Positions 1 through 10,930 of a stretch of DNA of 64,000 nt are shown piece by piece. This stretch comes from Apis mellifera (Eukaryota; Arthropoda; Insecta; Hymenoptera; Apidae), in contig NC_037645.1 in assembly GCF_003254395.2 (NCBI RefSeq), positions 9,671,229 to 9,735,228 on the forward strand. The letters run 5' to 3'. The first letter of the stretch is position 1. Each line of letters opens with the position of its first letter. Made by a program: the position numbers and the translations under genes. A model generated the notes under the pieces. That model did not search any database and had not been told where the DNA came from. It saw nothing but the letters and a program-made list of their open reading frames with translations.

Positions 1-182
1 ATAGAATAGAAGAAAAATTAAGGATTCTCGATCTGAAATCACTGAAACTTAACGAAACTAAAAAAATTTACCAAAATTTTAAGAAACTTGGAAAAGATGT
101 AATCCTTAGTTTGATATTGAAATTCAATTTAGAGGTTACGCTCTCCTTAGGTTGATCGAACAAGAATTCCTCGATTTATCTT

Positions 183-215
<33 letters not shown>

Positions 216-623
216 GATGGTAAGAGTTTAAATCGCATAACCAGTGACCTTAAGATAAACAGAAACTCCTTTCAAACGTTTAATTAGTTAATAACGATTG
301 TGCAACAGTTGGCATAATGTGGACGAAAAAGGCACGGGTTAATCTTGCCGTTCGGCCAATCGAGGTCAATGATAAGATCGGCCTCTTCTTCTTCTTCTTC
401 TTCTCCACTCCCTAGGAAAGGGAAAATTGATCCTTGCTTACCAACTGATGAATCTTGCATCTAGGTCACACCCACGATTCTTCTCCTCTCCTTAATCTTC
501 TCTCGATAAAATTCGAACTCACCTTCTCTCGATAAAATTCGAACTCTCGTCTGAACAGAAATAATATTTCTTTCCGACGACACGATTTTTAAAAACCTCC
601 GATCATTCCTTCACTTCATCGAA
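1..623. other. Upstream flank, AT-rich unique sequence
   Basis: No gene is visible. It holds a poly-A run (about 187-214), a (TTC)n stretch (about 384-403) and a twice-repeated CTCGATAAAATTCGAACTC segment (about 502-545). At 363-375 there is a perfect AGGTCA half-site followed by A and TGATAA, a weak inverted-repeat-1 nuclear-receptor-like site. Confidence 0.5.
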
Positions 624-857
624 TCATAAAACTGAAATATTTAATTTTAATTTTGTACCATTATAAGTTGCTAATCATCTAAAAACTTTAATTTCATTTC
701 CATTACTGTTGGAACAGCAATAATTATTGTTGCTGAAGTAAAATATCAGCTCGTGTATCAACATCTAATCCAACTGTAAATATATGATGTGCTCAAACAA
801 TAAAACCTAAAAATTCAATTCCTAATATTGCATAAATTATACCTAAATTACCTAAAT
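624..857 (-). pseudogene. cox1: NUMT: nuclear fragment of mitochondrial cox1
   Basis: Read on the minus strand with the invertebrate mitochondrial code (TGA=Trp, AGA=Ser, ATA=Met), this gives the cytochrome oxidase I segment GNLGIIYAILGIEFLGFIV, then WAHHIFTVGLDVDTRAYFTS, then IIIAVP, and after a break GIKVFSWLATYNGTKLKLN and ISVLW. These blocks are diagnostic of COX1. In the nuclear code the frame stops at the TGA that encodes Trp after GFIV. An insertion of about 11 nt after the IAVPT codons breaks the frame, and the 5' edge (about 841-880) shows short repeats of ACCTAAATTAT. It is non-functional in the nucleus. The identification is by protein match and is secure; the exact edges are approximate. 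Confidence 0.93.
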
Positions 858-999
858 TATACCTAATTATACCTAAATTACAAAAATGTCGACATTCTAG
901 GGAAAAAAATCTCCCATTCGTTAAACTTTCACAGCGGACAAAAATGGGGGAAAAAAATGGGGGATTGGAATCGATAACTGGGGAAAATTTTGCGGCCGA

Positions 1000-1265
1000 C
1001 CGCGAGAAGAAACCGCATTTTATCAGCCGGCAAACTCTCCGTTTCTCGGTTCCTCCGCGCGGCCAGAATCCCAAGTCTGGAGTGGCCTCGAAGTGGATCT
1101 AACCCAGACCTAACCCAGACCAAGCCAGACAAACTTGAGACGACGAACCGGCGGCGGCGGCGGTGGCGATGGTGGCAATAGTTGCAGCGGTGTCGGTGCC
1201 GCCGCAGGATCGATCTGATGGCCTAGTTACTAGGAGAGAGCGAGAGGGAGAGACGGTAGACCTTT
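1000..1265. other. GC-rich unique island
   Basis: A GC-rich patch with a (CGG)n run at about 1150-1163 and repeated AACCCAGACC words. The short open frames here show no recognisable domain. It lies directly before the first tandem array. Function unknown. Confidence 0.4.
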
Positions 1266-1269
1266 ATAC

Positions 1270-2715
1270 CGGGTGGGGTGAAAGACACTGTGTAGTAGGA
1301 ATAAAATTCGTATATTCCCCTCCAATATTTAATTTCGAGTTCGAAAAGAATTAATTTCGAATTTTCAAATCTGGGAATTGGATTTTTTGACAAACTTTTT
1401 CTTTTTTTTCTCTCTCTCTAAGACATTGTGTAGTAGGAATAAAATTCGTATACTACCCTCTAATATTTAATTTCGAGTTCGAAAAGACACTTCGAATTTT
1501 TCTTTTTTTTTCTCTCTCTAAGAGAAGTATAGTAGAAATAAATTTTGTATACTCTCTCCAATATTTTATTTCATTTTGAAAAGACACTTCGAATTTTTCA
1601 AATCTCGAGAATTGGAATTTTTGGTAAACTTTCTTCTTTTTTTCTCTCTCTCTAAGACTTTGTAGTAGGAATATATAAAAAAATTTATTTCGAATTTTCA
1701 AATCTCGAGAATTGGATTTTTTGATAAACTTTTTCTTTTTTTCTCTCTTTAAGAGTGTAACTGTGTAGGAGAAATAAATTTTGTATACTCCCCTCCAATA
1801 TTTTATTTCGAGTTCGAAAAGAATTAATTTCGAATTTTCAAATCTCTAGAATTGGATTTTTTGACAAACTTTTTCTTTTTTTTTCTCTCTCTAAGATACT
1901 GTATAATAATAAAAATAAAATTCGTATATCCTCTTCCAATATTTTATTTCGAATTCGAAAAGACACTTCGAATTTTTCTTTTTTTTTTTTCTCTCTCTAA
2001 GACACTGTATAATATAGTAGGAATAAATTTCGTATACTCTCTTCCAATATTTCATTTCGAATTTGAAAAGACACTTCGAATTTTTCTTTTTTTTTCTCTC
2101 TCTAAGACACTGTATAGTAGAAATAAATTTCGTATACCTCCTCCAATATTTAATTTCGAGTTCGAAAAGAATTGATTTCGAATTTTTGGCAAATTTTTTC
2201 TTTCTTTAAGACACTGAAGTAGGAATAAATTTCGTATACCTTCCAATATTTCATTTCATTTCGAAAAGAATTGATTTCGAATTTTCAAATCTCGAGAATT
2301 GGATTTTTTGACAAACTTTTTCTTTCTTTTTCTCTTTCTAAAACTCTTTAATAGAAATAAATTTTATATACTTCCCTCCAATATTTCATTTCATTTCGAA
2401 TTTTCAAATCTCGAGAATTGGATTTTTTGGCAAACTTTTTCTTTTTTTCTCTCTCTCTAAGACACTGTAATAGGAATAAATTTCATATACTCCCCTCCAA
2501 TATTTCATTTCATTTCGAAAAGAATTGATTTCGAATTTTTAAACCTCGAGAATTGGATTTTTTGGCAAATTTTTTCTTTCTTTTTCTCTTTAATAGAAAT
2601 AAATTTTATATACTTCCCTCCAATATTTCATTTCATTTCGAATTTTCAAATCTCGAGAATTGAATTTTTTTGGCAAACTTTTTCTTTTTTATTTTTTCTC
2701 TTTCTCTCTCCAGAA
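1270..2715. repeat. Tandem array 1, about 120-bp unit, about 11-12 copies
   Basis: The landmark words TTCGTATAC...CTCCAATATTT, GAGAATTGGATTTTTTG and a CTTTTTTTCTCTCTCTAAGACACTGTA tract recur at about 1309, 1446, 1544, 1783, 1921, 2029, 2131, 2231, 2363, 2483 and 2605. Units are diverged and differ by internal deletions. Small open frames in the array are repeat artefacts. Confidence 0.9.
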
Positions 2716-2931
2716 ATGAAAGTTAATACAATCAAGTATCGAGATTCAAAAATTCTACTCGTTATTTTCGTTGTTACCATTGTTCGTTTCACCCTGCACG
2801 CAATTTCGTCCCAGCCAGAGCCGAGAGATTCAACTGTGACTTCGTTCTTCATTCTTCGTTCGAGAGATGAACGGATGTGCGGCGGAGACGAAGACTCTCG
2901 ACGCAGAGGGTCGAGAGTGGATGGTGTTGAT

Positions 2932-2990
2932 CGGAGGTTGCAGCCGGGATACGAACCCTGGAGCGAGGACAGGCATTGACCTAGATGTCC
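2932..2990. repeat. Duplicated 59-bp element, copy 1
   Basis: It aligns without gaps to 5249-5307 with 51 of 59 bases identical, including the shared end GGCATTGACCTAGATGTCC. The two copies flank tandem array 2. Each carries a perfect TGACCT (AGGTCA) half-site in an imperfect inverted-repeat-1 context (2970-2982 here). On the minus strand there is also a GGTTCGTATCC word that resembles a tRNA B-box, so a degenerate SINE is an alternative origin. Confidence 0.75.
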
Positions 2991-3259
2991 TCTCTCCGCT
3001 TTCTCCATCCTCGTCGGGCGGATGTAGTCCCCGCGGTCCTGCGTACTTATTCCCAACCCCTCCTCCAGTTCTACCGCAGATTCTAGCCCTGGGCTGCTCC
3101 CGTTGCTGCTCCGCGAACCCTTCTCTCTCTCTCTCCCTCTTTCTCTCTCTTTCTCTCTTCTTCTGATGAAGTAGAACCGCGGAAGCAATAGCCGGAGGAT
3201 ATTTCCGGGGCAGAGAGTTTTACCGGTCAGCAGTTCTGCAAGACGGTAAACGTGATTTT

Positions 3260-5110
3260 GCTGACAAGCATATTTTTTTTTTTTTTTTTAAAGAGATATA
3301 TTTAGAAATTATTTAACGTCTCTTATATTATATCTCTTATATTCATATATTAAAATAAAATTATTTATTCCTGTTAAAGAAAGTCCAGATTCTAAATCTT
3401 GCAAAGTCTTGTTTCAATTTTTCTTTAGAGAGATATATTTAGAATTTTTCTAACGTCTCTTATATTCGTCGTATATTAAATAAAAATAAAATTGTTTATT
3501 ATTATTCTAATTACTTAAGTTAGGTTTAAAGGTAAAGAAAGTCCAGTTTCTAAATTTTGTAAAGTCTTGTTTCGATTTTTCATCAAGTTTTTTTTTTAGA
3601 GAGATATATTTAAAAATTATCTAACGTCTCTTATATTCATATATTAAAATAAAATTATTTATTCCTGTTAAAGGAAGTCCAGATTCTAAATCTTGCAAAG
3701 TCTTGTTTCGATTTTTCTTTAGATATCTTATATTTATCGTATATTAAAATAAAATTATTTATTATTATTTCAATTACTTAAGTCAAGTTTAAAAGTAAAG
3801 TTCAATTTCTAAATCTTGTAAAATCTTGTTTCAATTTTTCTTTAGATATATTTAGAAATTATCTAACATCTTTTATATTCATCATATATAAAATAAAATT
3901 ATTTATTATTATTCCAATTACTTAAGTCAAATTTAAAAGTAAAGAAAGTCCAGTTTCTAAATTTTGTAAAGTCTTGTTTTAATTTTTCGTCGAGTTTTTC
4001 TTTTTTTCTTTTTCTTTAGAAGAATATATTTAGAAATTTTCTAACATCTCTTATATTCATCGTATATTAAAATAAAATTATTTATTCTTTTTATTCTTTT
4101 TATTTATTCTATTTATTCTGTTATTTAAATTAAATTTAAAAGTAAAGAAAGTCCAGCTTCTAAATCTTGTAAAGTCTTGTTTTAATTTTTCTTTAGAGAG
4201 AATTTATTATTATTTAGAAATTTTCTAACGTTTCTTATATTCATCGTATATTAAAATAAAATTGTTTATTCCTGTTAAAGAAAGTCCAGCTTCTAAATCT
4301 TGTAAAGTCTTGTTTCAATTTTTCTTTAAAGAGATATATTTAGAAATTATCTAACGTCTCTTATATTCGTCGTATATTAAAATAAAATTATTTATTCTTT
4401 TTATTTATTCTATTTATTCTGTTATTTAAATTAAGTTTAAAAGTAAAGAAAGTCCAGCTTCTAAATCTTGTTTAGTCTTGTTTTAATTTTTCTTTAGAGA
4501 GAATTTATTATTATTTAGAAATTTTCTAACGTTTCTTATATTCATCGTATATTAAAATAAAATTATTTATTCCTGTTAAAGAAACTCCAGCTTCTAAATC
4601 TTGCAAAATTTTGTTTCGATTTTTCTTTAGATATCTTATATTCATCGTATATCAAAATAAAATTATTTATTATTATTCCAATTATTATTATTACTTAAAT
4701 CAAGTTTAAAAGTAAAGAAAGTCTTCTAAATGTTACAAAGTCTTGTTTTAGTTCTTCTTTAGAGAGAATTTATTATTATTTAGAAATTATTTAAAATCTA
4801 TTATTTAGAATTATTTAGAATCTAACATCTCTTATATTTATCGTATATTAAAATAAAATTATTTATTCCTGTTAAAGAAAGTCCAGCTTCTAAATTTTGT
4901 AAAATCTTGTTTTAATTTTTCGTCGAATTTTTCTTTTTTTCTTTTTCTTTAGAGAGATATATTTAGAAATTTTCCAACGTCTCTTATATTCGTCGTATAC
5001 TAAAAGAAAATTATTTATTATTATTCCAATTACTTAAATCAAATAGTTTTAAAAGTAAAGAAAGTGCAGCTCCTAAATGTTGCAAAGTCTTGTTTCAATT
5101 TTTCGTCGGG
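3260..5110. repeat. Tandem array 2, about 130-165-bp unit, about 12 copies
   Basis: Recurring words are TTTAGAAATTATCTAACGTCTC, TTATATTCATCGTATATTA, AAATAAAATTATTTATT and GTCCAGCTTCTAAATCTTG followed by GTCTTGTTT. Landmark GTCTTGTTT-like copies lie near 3406, 3567, 3700, 3826, 3972, 4174, 4307, 4468, 4613, 4741, 4903 and 5087. The unit is unrelated to array 1. Confidence 0.9.
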
Positions 5111-5248
5111 TTTCGTCGAGTTTGAAAGTCTCGAGGCCCCTGGCGTCGAGTAACAAGGCTCGGATGCGACCTCCCGCATTCTCCACTGGAGGAGAGTTCA
5201 CGGCTCGATCGGAGGAGGGGGTTGGAAGGGTGGAGGGATTTATTGCTC

Positions 5249-5307
5249 CGGAGGTCGCAGCTGGGATTCGCATCCTAGAGCTAGGCCAGGCATTGACCTA
5301 GATGTCC
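5249..5307. repeat. Duplicated 59-bp element, copy 2
   Basis: Partner of 2932-2990 (51/59 identical, no gaps). The TGACCT half-site is at 5294-5299, within the imperfect inverted repeat 5287-5299. It lies just after the last unit of tandem array 2, in a GC-rich patch (about 5100-5310). Confidence 0.75.
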
Positions 5308-5309
5308 TG

Positions 5310-7240
5310 TTTGCGTTTCTAACCTTATTTTTCCTCTCCAACCTTATTTTTCTCCTCTCCACTTCCTCCATCTCACTCTTTCTCCCCCTTTTTCTTCTTT
5401 TCTCTTTCCTTTTATCTATACACGTTACACAATCTTTCTTTTTTTCTTTCAAATCAAAATTTTTAATTTCGTCCAAATTATCCCAAATTGATTCCTCGTC
5501 TCTCGTGAATTATTTAAAAAAAAAAAGAATGAAACAATTATATTTCTCATATTGTTGTCATCTTCTTCTTTCCATTATATGAGACTGATTTTCCATCTGA
5601 GAAAATTTTCAGAGTTTCGAATTTGTTAGTTGAACACACCGACTAATTCTCGGAAAGGTATTCGTGGATATCCATCGAGTCCGCGAGGGCAGGATTTCGC
5701 TCGATTTAACGGCGCTAATGCGAGAAAAATGGGGAGGGGCTACCTGTTGATATATAATCTCGCGTGGCGGCCGTCCGTGCCGGTTGCCATCCTGCAGGCG
5801 CGCGCCGCGCCCCGCCGTTCAATTTACGATTCGACGCGCACGTCCAACCCCGACACGAATTCAATATCCGTAATAATATCCGAACGTGTTTCGATACCGA
5901 TGGACGATGCGTCTCTCGCGTCACCGCTTTCACCATGAAAAACGGAAGAGAGAGATAGAAAGAGGGGGAGAGGTTGCTCTTTACAACCGCAATTATTGGA
6001 AATTGAATATACCGTCGCCTTGGTTCGAGAGTCAGGCGTAACTAGGGATTTTCTGCTGCTCGAATCTTTTTTTCACAACATTGTGAATCTCTCTTTCAAA
6101 GGATATCCAGAAATAGAATTTTCTTCGAGAGGTTTAAGCTTCCAAAAAAAGAAAAAATTAAAAAATACAATTTTCATCTTTTCCCTTCAATTTTACTTGT
6201 TCAATAAAATTTCCAAAAGATATATTTCCTCATATATTTCTAGAAACTATTTCTAGATATATTTCCTTATTTTTTCCAAAAGATATATTTCTAGAAACGG
6301 TGGAAAGGCAATGGGGGAAGAGATGGAATTCGGTCGGAGGGAAAGGCGGAAGAAAGGAAGGCAGGAATTGGCGGGCGGACTGCTAGTGGGGTGGGTCAGG
6401 GTTAGTGTCGAAGGTTAGGCTGCCCCTTCCCCTTTCCCTGCCCCCTCCCTCTACCCACAATCCTCGAGAGTCGGGCGCCAAGAGTGAAGGGGCGTAGACG
6501 ATCGATATTCCACTACTCGCTGTACAACTACTACTTTTTCATCCGCTCTTGACGCACTTTCCGAACTTTCTAACCCCGTTCCCTTCGATGTTATCTAAGG
6601 TGGAAGGGGCACTCGTTCCAGCTCGATCTAATTTGCATACTACATGCGCATCCTTCCCACAGGAAGTTGGAAATTCGAGGATTTAAAAAGAACTTTTTTT
6701 TTTTTGGAAATTTTCAGATATTCTCAAGTTTCAATTTTCATTTCGTTTCGAGACAATTCCATATTTATTTGCTTATTTTTCGATCGAAATCTTGCGAGCG
6801 GTATCGTCGATCCGAAATATTAGGATTAAGTAATCGATCAGAAGTCGGCCAGATGACAACCGATCGATAGATCCAACCACACACCTCGACCTTTGACAAT
6901 TACATAAAATCGACAAGCTTCTAATCTTGCTCCGTCAAAAGAGAGAGGAAAAAAGAATTTATTCTTACTGAAAGATTAATTCAATTCGTCCACGAAGACG
7001 GATAAGAATTCTTCGATTCGAACGAGTTCTTCACGAAACATGACGTGATATTTGAAAAACCGACGTACGATTCTCTCGTCGAAGAGAACGATATAATTAG
7101 GACGAGGGAGCAAGGGAAAGAGGGGAATATGGGAGAAGAAACGGTAAACAAAGAGGGGGGATGGCCGAAACGTCGAAATAATCGAAATCGTCTCGATCGT
7201 CGTCTTTTCGGGAGTGGAGGGGAGGGTCAGCGCCGCGTAG
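5310..7240. other. Unique upstream sequence with GC-rich patches
   Basis: No gene recognised. GC-rich patches are at about 5680-5990 and 6300-6500. A perfect POU octamer ATTTGCAT is at 6631-6638. Open frames such as 7045-7659 run through CT-repeats and show no domain. This is probably the distal regulatory region of the EcR-A promoter. Confidence 0.4.
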
Positions 7241-7269
7241 AAAGTCGGACCCGGCCCGTTCTCGCCTTC

Positions 7270-7480
7270 TCGCGATTGGTCACCGTTTCAAGGCTATGGG
7301 GCGCCATGGAGGGGGACGGTTTGGACGGACTACGTCGCCACCATACGGACTCTCTCTATCTCTCTCTCTCTCTCTCTCCGTGCCTCGAATCGCGCGTTCG
7401 CACGTCGCTTCGCAAACGTTTCTTCCCCGTCAGTCCGCCGGATTTCACGGGCTCCTATCCGGGATTCCCGCTGCGTTTTA
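7270..7480 (+). promoter_or_regulatory. EcR: Candidate EcR-A core promoter region
   Basis: A GC-rich segment contains an inverted CCAAT box (ATTGG, 7275-7279), a (CT)n tract (about 7345-7379) and an insect initiator match TCAGTC at 7430-7435. It lies about 1.6 kb upstream of the EcR-A start codon. No TATA box or clear DPE is seen. The assignment is inference; transcription could start elsewhere between here and 8900. Confidence 0.25.
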
Positions 7481-8669
7481 GTCTCGTTTCGAGGCTGTAC
7501 AGAAACAGATGGCGCGGCGATCCAAGCGAGCGGTCCATACGACTCGTTGAGATTCGAATATCGATCTTGGAAATTATTCTCTCTCTATCTATCTATCTAT
7601 ATCTATCTATCTCTTTCTCTCTCTCGTCGCTCCAATTTAATAGAGATTATCGTATTTAATATCGCAATTTTTTTCTTTTAGAAAAAATTACTTTTGGAAT
7701 GGTTGTTACGCTGGTACTCGGAAGAACAAGTGGTTGTGGTTTAGTGATCGGTGGATGTTTGCTTTGAGATGATGATGGATTTTTAAGAAGCTGAGGGGAA
7801 AGGTAATTGCTTCCTTTCTCTTTTTTCCTTAGGAATTCGTTCCTCGCGCAACAATTTCCTTGCAGTTGCAATTTTGATCGTTTAAACGGGAAGGGAGAAG
7901 GAACGGTTTCACGGTGATCGACGACGTCAACTTTCGCTCTCTCCGTTCTCTCTCGAAAGGAAAAAGAGAGAGAGAGAAAAAGAAACGAGCCATCCTATCA
8001 ATTTACAATTGCATTGTTCCCGTGCTACGTGCGTTGTTGTCGTAACACTCCTCTTTCTCGATTGCTCAATTTCCACGTGACTCGAGTTGCGTCGAGGCAA
8101 CCGCTGTCCTTGTCAAACGCATCTCAACTTTCTTCCCCTCCCGCTCGACGGTATTAATTAAACCATTTACCAACCATCATTATCCCTATCGTCGAGAATT
8201 ATTTTTAAGAAACTTTGCAACATACTAATATACATATATATTTAACATTTAAAGAAATTCCATCAAAGGATGCAATCGTATTTTCGTTCCAGATACCTCA
8301 ACACAGCAACGGGCGACGAAAAACGACTCGATCGGTATGCACCTGGGACCGCGGTTCGAGGCGCACTTCAAGATGCGGTAGAGGAAGTCCCTCGACCCGA
8401 GCTCACCCGAATCCAGACCGGTGCAACAACCGACAGTTATCCCGCGATATTCCCGGTGACACGTACGAAGCATAATAATCGCATGCATAATAACAACAAT
8501 CAACGGAGCGAGACTCCTGGAACGTAGAAAAGAAGGAAAAGAATCCGGCAAAGGATTCCTGAAATACCCATCCATCCACTCAGTGCGGCCAACCCAAGGC
8601 TCTCTCTCAGTTTCTCAGGCCGAACGAGCCCGGGAGCCTCGGATCGATCGATCGATGAGAACCACTGCC

Positions 8670-8709
8670 CTCTGAAAGGATCCCTTTAGAGGAGCGCGCC
8701 TAGGCGCGC
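8670..8709 (+). other. EcR: Two adjacent palindromes in the presumed EcR-A leader
   Basis: At 8670-8691, CTCT-G-AAAGG pairs with CCTTTAGAG across a 3-nt loop with one bulge. Two bases later, 8694-8709 is a perfect 16-bp palindrome, GCGCGCCTAGGCGCGC. Both lie about 320 nt upstream of the EcR-A start. A GA-rich tract (about 8820-8875) containing an in-frame stop (TGA 8825-8827) separates them from the coding region. Confidence 0.6.
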
Positions 8710-9025
8710 GCGATCGTCCTCCCCTTCGAGAAAAAACGTCATCGTCGACCTTTCCCCCTGCCCCTCCCCGCCGTTAAACCGTTTCCCTCCCCCGTCGAGG
8801 GGCACCTTTTCGAGAGAAGAGAAGTGAAGAAGAAGAAGAAACAGAAGAAACAGAAGAGGAGGAGGAAGAAGGAGAGACCCGGTCGTCGTCACGGTGGCAA
8901 GCTTAGTGAGCGGGAACGTAGCGGTGCGTTACGATGAGGCGTCAGGAGTGGTTGGCACGGGGGGTGTCGTGTTGGCAGCCACTCCCAGGTTAGCCGCCGC
9001 TACGGACCAGGCCACGTCCGCCACC

Positions 9026-9551
9026 ATGGACACCAGCGACTCCAGCATGGACACGACTAACGGGGGGGGCTCGAGCGCCGGGGTTGGCGTGGTCGGTGGG
9101 ACGATCGCCTCTGTGGTGGCAGGGGCCGCGTCCTTGACCCTGGTCAAGGCCGAGACGCCCGAACACCTGGCCGGGACGTCGACGACGGCCGCCGCGACGC
9201 CGACGCCCCCGTCGGTCCCCGTCGGATCGGCGGTGGCCGGGACGGCCGGTGGCGCCCTCTTCCCCGGCATGGCCGCGGCGGGCAAGGGCGCCGCGAGATC
9301 CGACGACTGGCTCGCGAACGCGAACAGCCCGGTCGGCTCCCCGTCCGCCGCGTTGCAGCCGCAGCACGTGGTCTACGGGAATCCTCAGCAACAACAGCTC
9401 GCCGCCGAGACGCAGCAGCAGCAGCAGCAGCCGCCCCTCGCCCACTCAAGCCCCCTCGCGCATCAGCAGCAACAGCCCAACAGCAACAACGGCTACGCCA
9501 GTCCTATGAGCACCAGCAGCTACGATCCTTACAGTCCCAACAGTAAGATAG
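9026..9551 (+). CDS. EcR: Ecdysone receptor isoform A, isoform-specific first coding exon
   Basis: This encodes the isoform-A N-terminal A/B transactivation domain of the nuclear hormone receptor EcR. EcR dimerises with ultraspiracle (USP) in the nucleus and binds 20-hydroxyecdysone. The exon gives 175 codons plus one base. An Ala/Gly/Thr-rich stretch (1-90) includes a SUMO-type motif VKAE (40-43). It is followed by DDWL (93-96), three poly-Gln runs (121-124, 130-135, 147-150), and the conserved EcR-A end NNGYASPMS...SYDPYSP..KI (154-175). The ATG sits in a perfect GCCACCATGG context; the frame is open upstream to a stop at 8825 but has no earlier ATG. The exon ends G|GTGAGT, a consensus donor in phase 1, the same phase as the B1 exon. 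The open frame running on to 9697 is intron. The common exons lie outside the window. Confidence 0.95.
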
Positions 9552-9635
9552 GTGAGTCGAAACGATTCTATTATCTACCCGTCCTTCTTCCTTCCTTGTT
9601 ATTAACCGACCTTCGAAAAGGATGGATATATATGT

Positions 9636-10277
9636 GTATATACGCATGCGCAGCGTGTATACGAATCCTTGCGAGGAGACGCGAATATATTATATAGATG
9701 CGCAGTGTGTATACGAATTCTTGCGAGGTACATAGACGCGAATATATAGATACGCATGCGCAGCGTACGAATCCTTGCGAGGAACATAGACGCGAATATA
9801 TTATATAGATACGCTTGCGCAGTGTGTATACGAATTCTTGCGAGGATACATAGGCGCGAATATATAGATACGCATGCGCAGCGTGTATACGAATTCTTGC
9901 GAGGATACATAGGCGCGAATATATAGATACGCATGCGCAGCGTACGAATCCTTGCGAGGAACATAGGCGCGAATATATAGATACGCATGCGCAGCGTGTA
10001 TACAAATCCTTGCGAGAATACGTAGGCGCGTATATATATATATATAGATACGCAGCGTGTATACGAATCCTTGCGAGGATACATAGGTGCGAATGTATAT
10101 AGATATGCATGCGCAGCGTGTATACGAATCCTTGCGAGGATATATAGACGCGTATATATATATATATATATATATAGATACGCAGTGTGTATACGAATCC
10201 TTGCGAGGATATATAGACGCGAATATAGATAGATACGCATGCGCAGCGTACGAATCCTTGCGAGGATACGTAGGCAC

Positions 10278-10308
<31 letters not shown>

Positions 10309-10410
10309 TACGCAGCGTGTATACGAATCCTTGCGAGGATACGTAAATGCGTGTATATATATATATAGATATGTGTGCGCAGCGTGTATACGAATCCTTG
10401 CGAGGATCTT
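9636..10410. repeat. Minisatellite, 13 copies of a 52-71-bp unit, with Ewg/NRF1-like cores
   Basis: Each unit contains ACGAATCCTTGCGAGGA, then CATAGRCGCGAATATATAGA, then TACGCATGCGCAGCG and GTGTAT. Copies of CYTTGCGAG lie near 9667, 9719, 9771, 9836, 9895, 9949, 10007, 10067, 10130, 10197, 10256, 10327 and 10396. Unit length varies through TA dinucleotide expansion (longest at about 10152-10176 and 10279-10306). Many units carry CGCATGCGCA, close to the NRF1/Erect wing palindrome. The array begins about 85 bp after the EcR-A splice donor. Long minus-strand open frames here (up to 328 codons) are a repeat artefact. Confidence 0.95.
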
Positions 10411-10930
10411 GGGCGCGTCGAGGAGGTGGGGAAGGGAGGGGGGTACGATGAGGAATTCAGCGCGCGTCATTCGCGCGTTTCTTCCTGACAGTGGCGCGCG
10501 CGCGGCCTGCGAGAAAAAGAGAGTGAAACTTGGACGAGCAGCCGGATGTGACGTCACCGGCCACGTTCTTCTCTCACGCAGCCTTCCTTCCCCCTTCCTC
10601 TCCCTCCTCCTCCTCTCGGCCTCCTCTCCTTCCCTTGCCTCCCACCGCGACCGTTGTGTCTCTTGCGTCCACTTCCGTCAATTCAAGTGATTGCTTGCAC
10701 TACTGCCATACTGCACCGTTCTCCCGCGTTGTTGGCGTTGTTGGCCGATGCACGACGACGCTACGAGCGCGCGTCCGATCGCGATACGGGCCCCGCCGAT
10801 GGGCGCCGCCGATAACGATCCTGCTTCGCGCTCTTGACGGGGAGGGGGGGCGTGGGGGTTCGTCGAGGTCTCGCGTATTTTTTTTTTCTTTTTTTTTTTT
10901 TAAGTCAGTTGGACGATTAAGCGGTTAGTT
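10411..10930. other. GC-rich island after EcR-A exon, with a CRE palindrome
   Basis: GC-rich and CpG-rich sequence without a recognisable coding exon. It contains the perfect palindrome GTGACGTCAC (10548-10557), which is the CREB core TGACGTCA. It is a good candidate for a promoter-proximal enhancer or CpG island of EcR-A. Confidence 0.45.

Noticed and set aside
8894..9025. Upstream extension of EcR-A from GTG 8894
   Set aside because: There is no ATG before 9026. The first ATG has a perfect Kozak context, and eukaryotic GTG starts are rare.
8929..9449. Minus-strand frames of 101-151 codons opposite the EcR-A exon
   Set aside because: GC-rich shadow frames of the real exon.
9571..10557. 328-codon minus-strand open frame plus overlapping 212- and 158-codon frames
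   Set aside because: They run through the minisatellite; unit lengths and lack of stops create periodic frames. The peptides are repeats with no domain.
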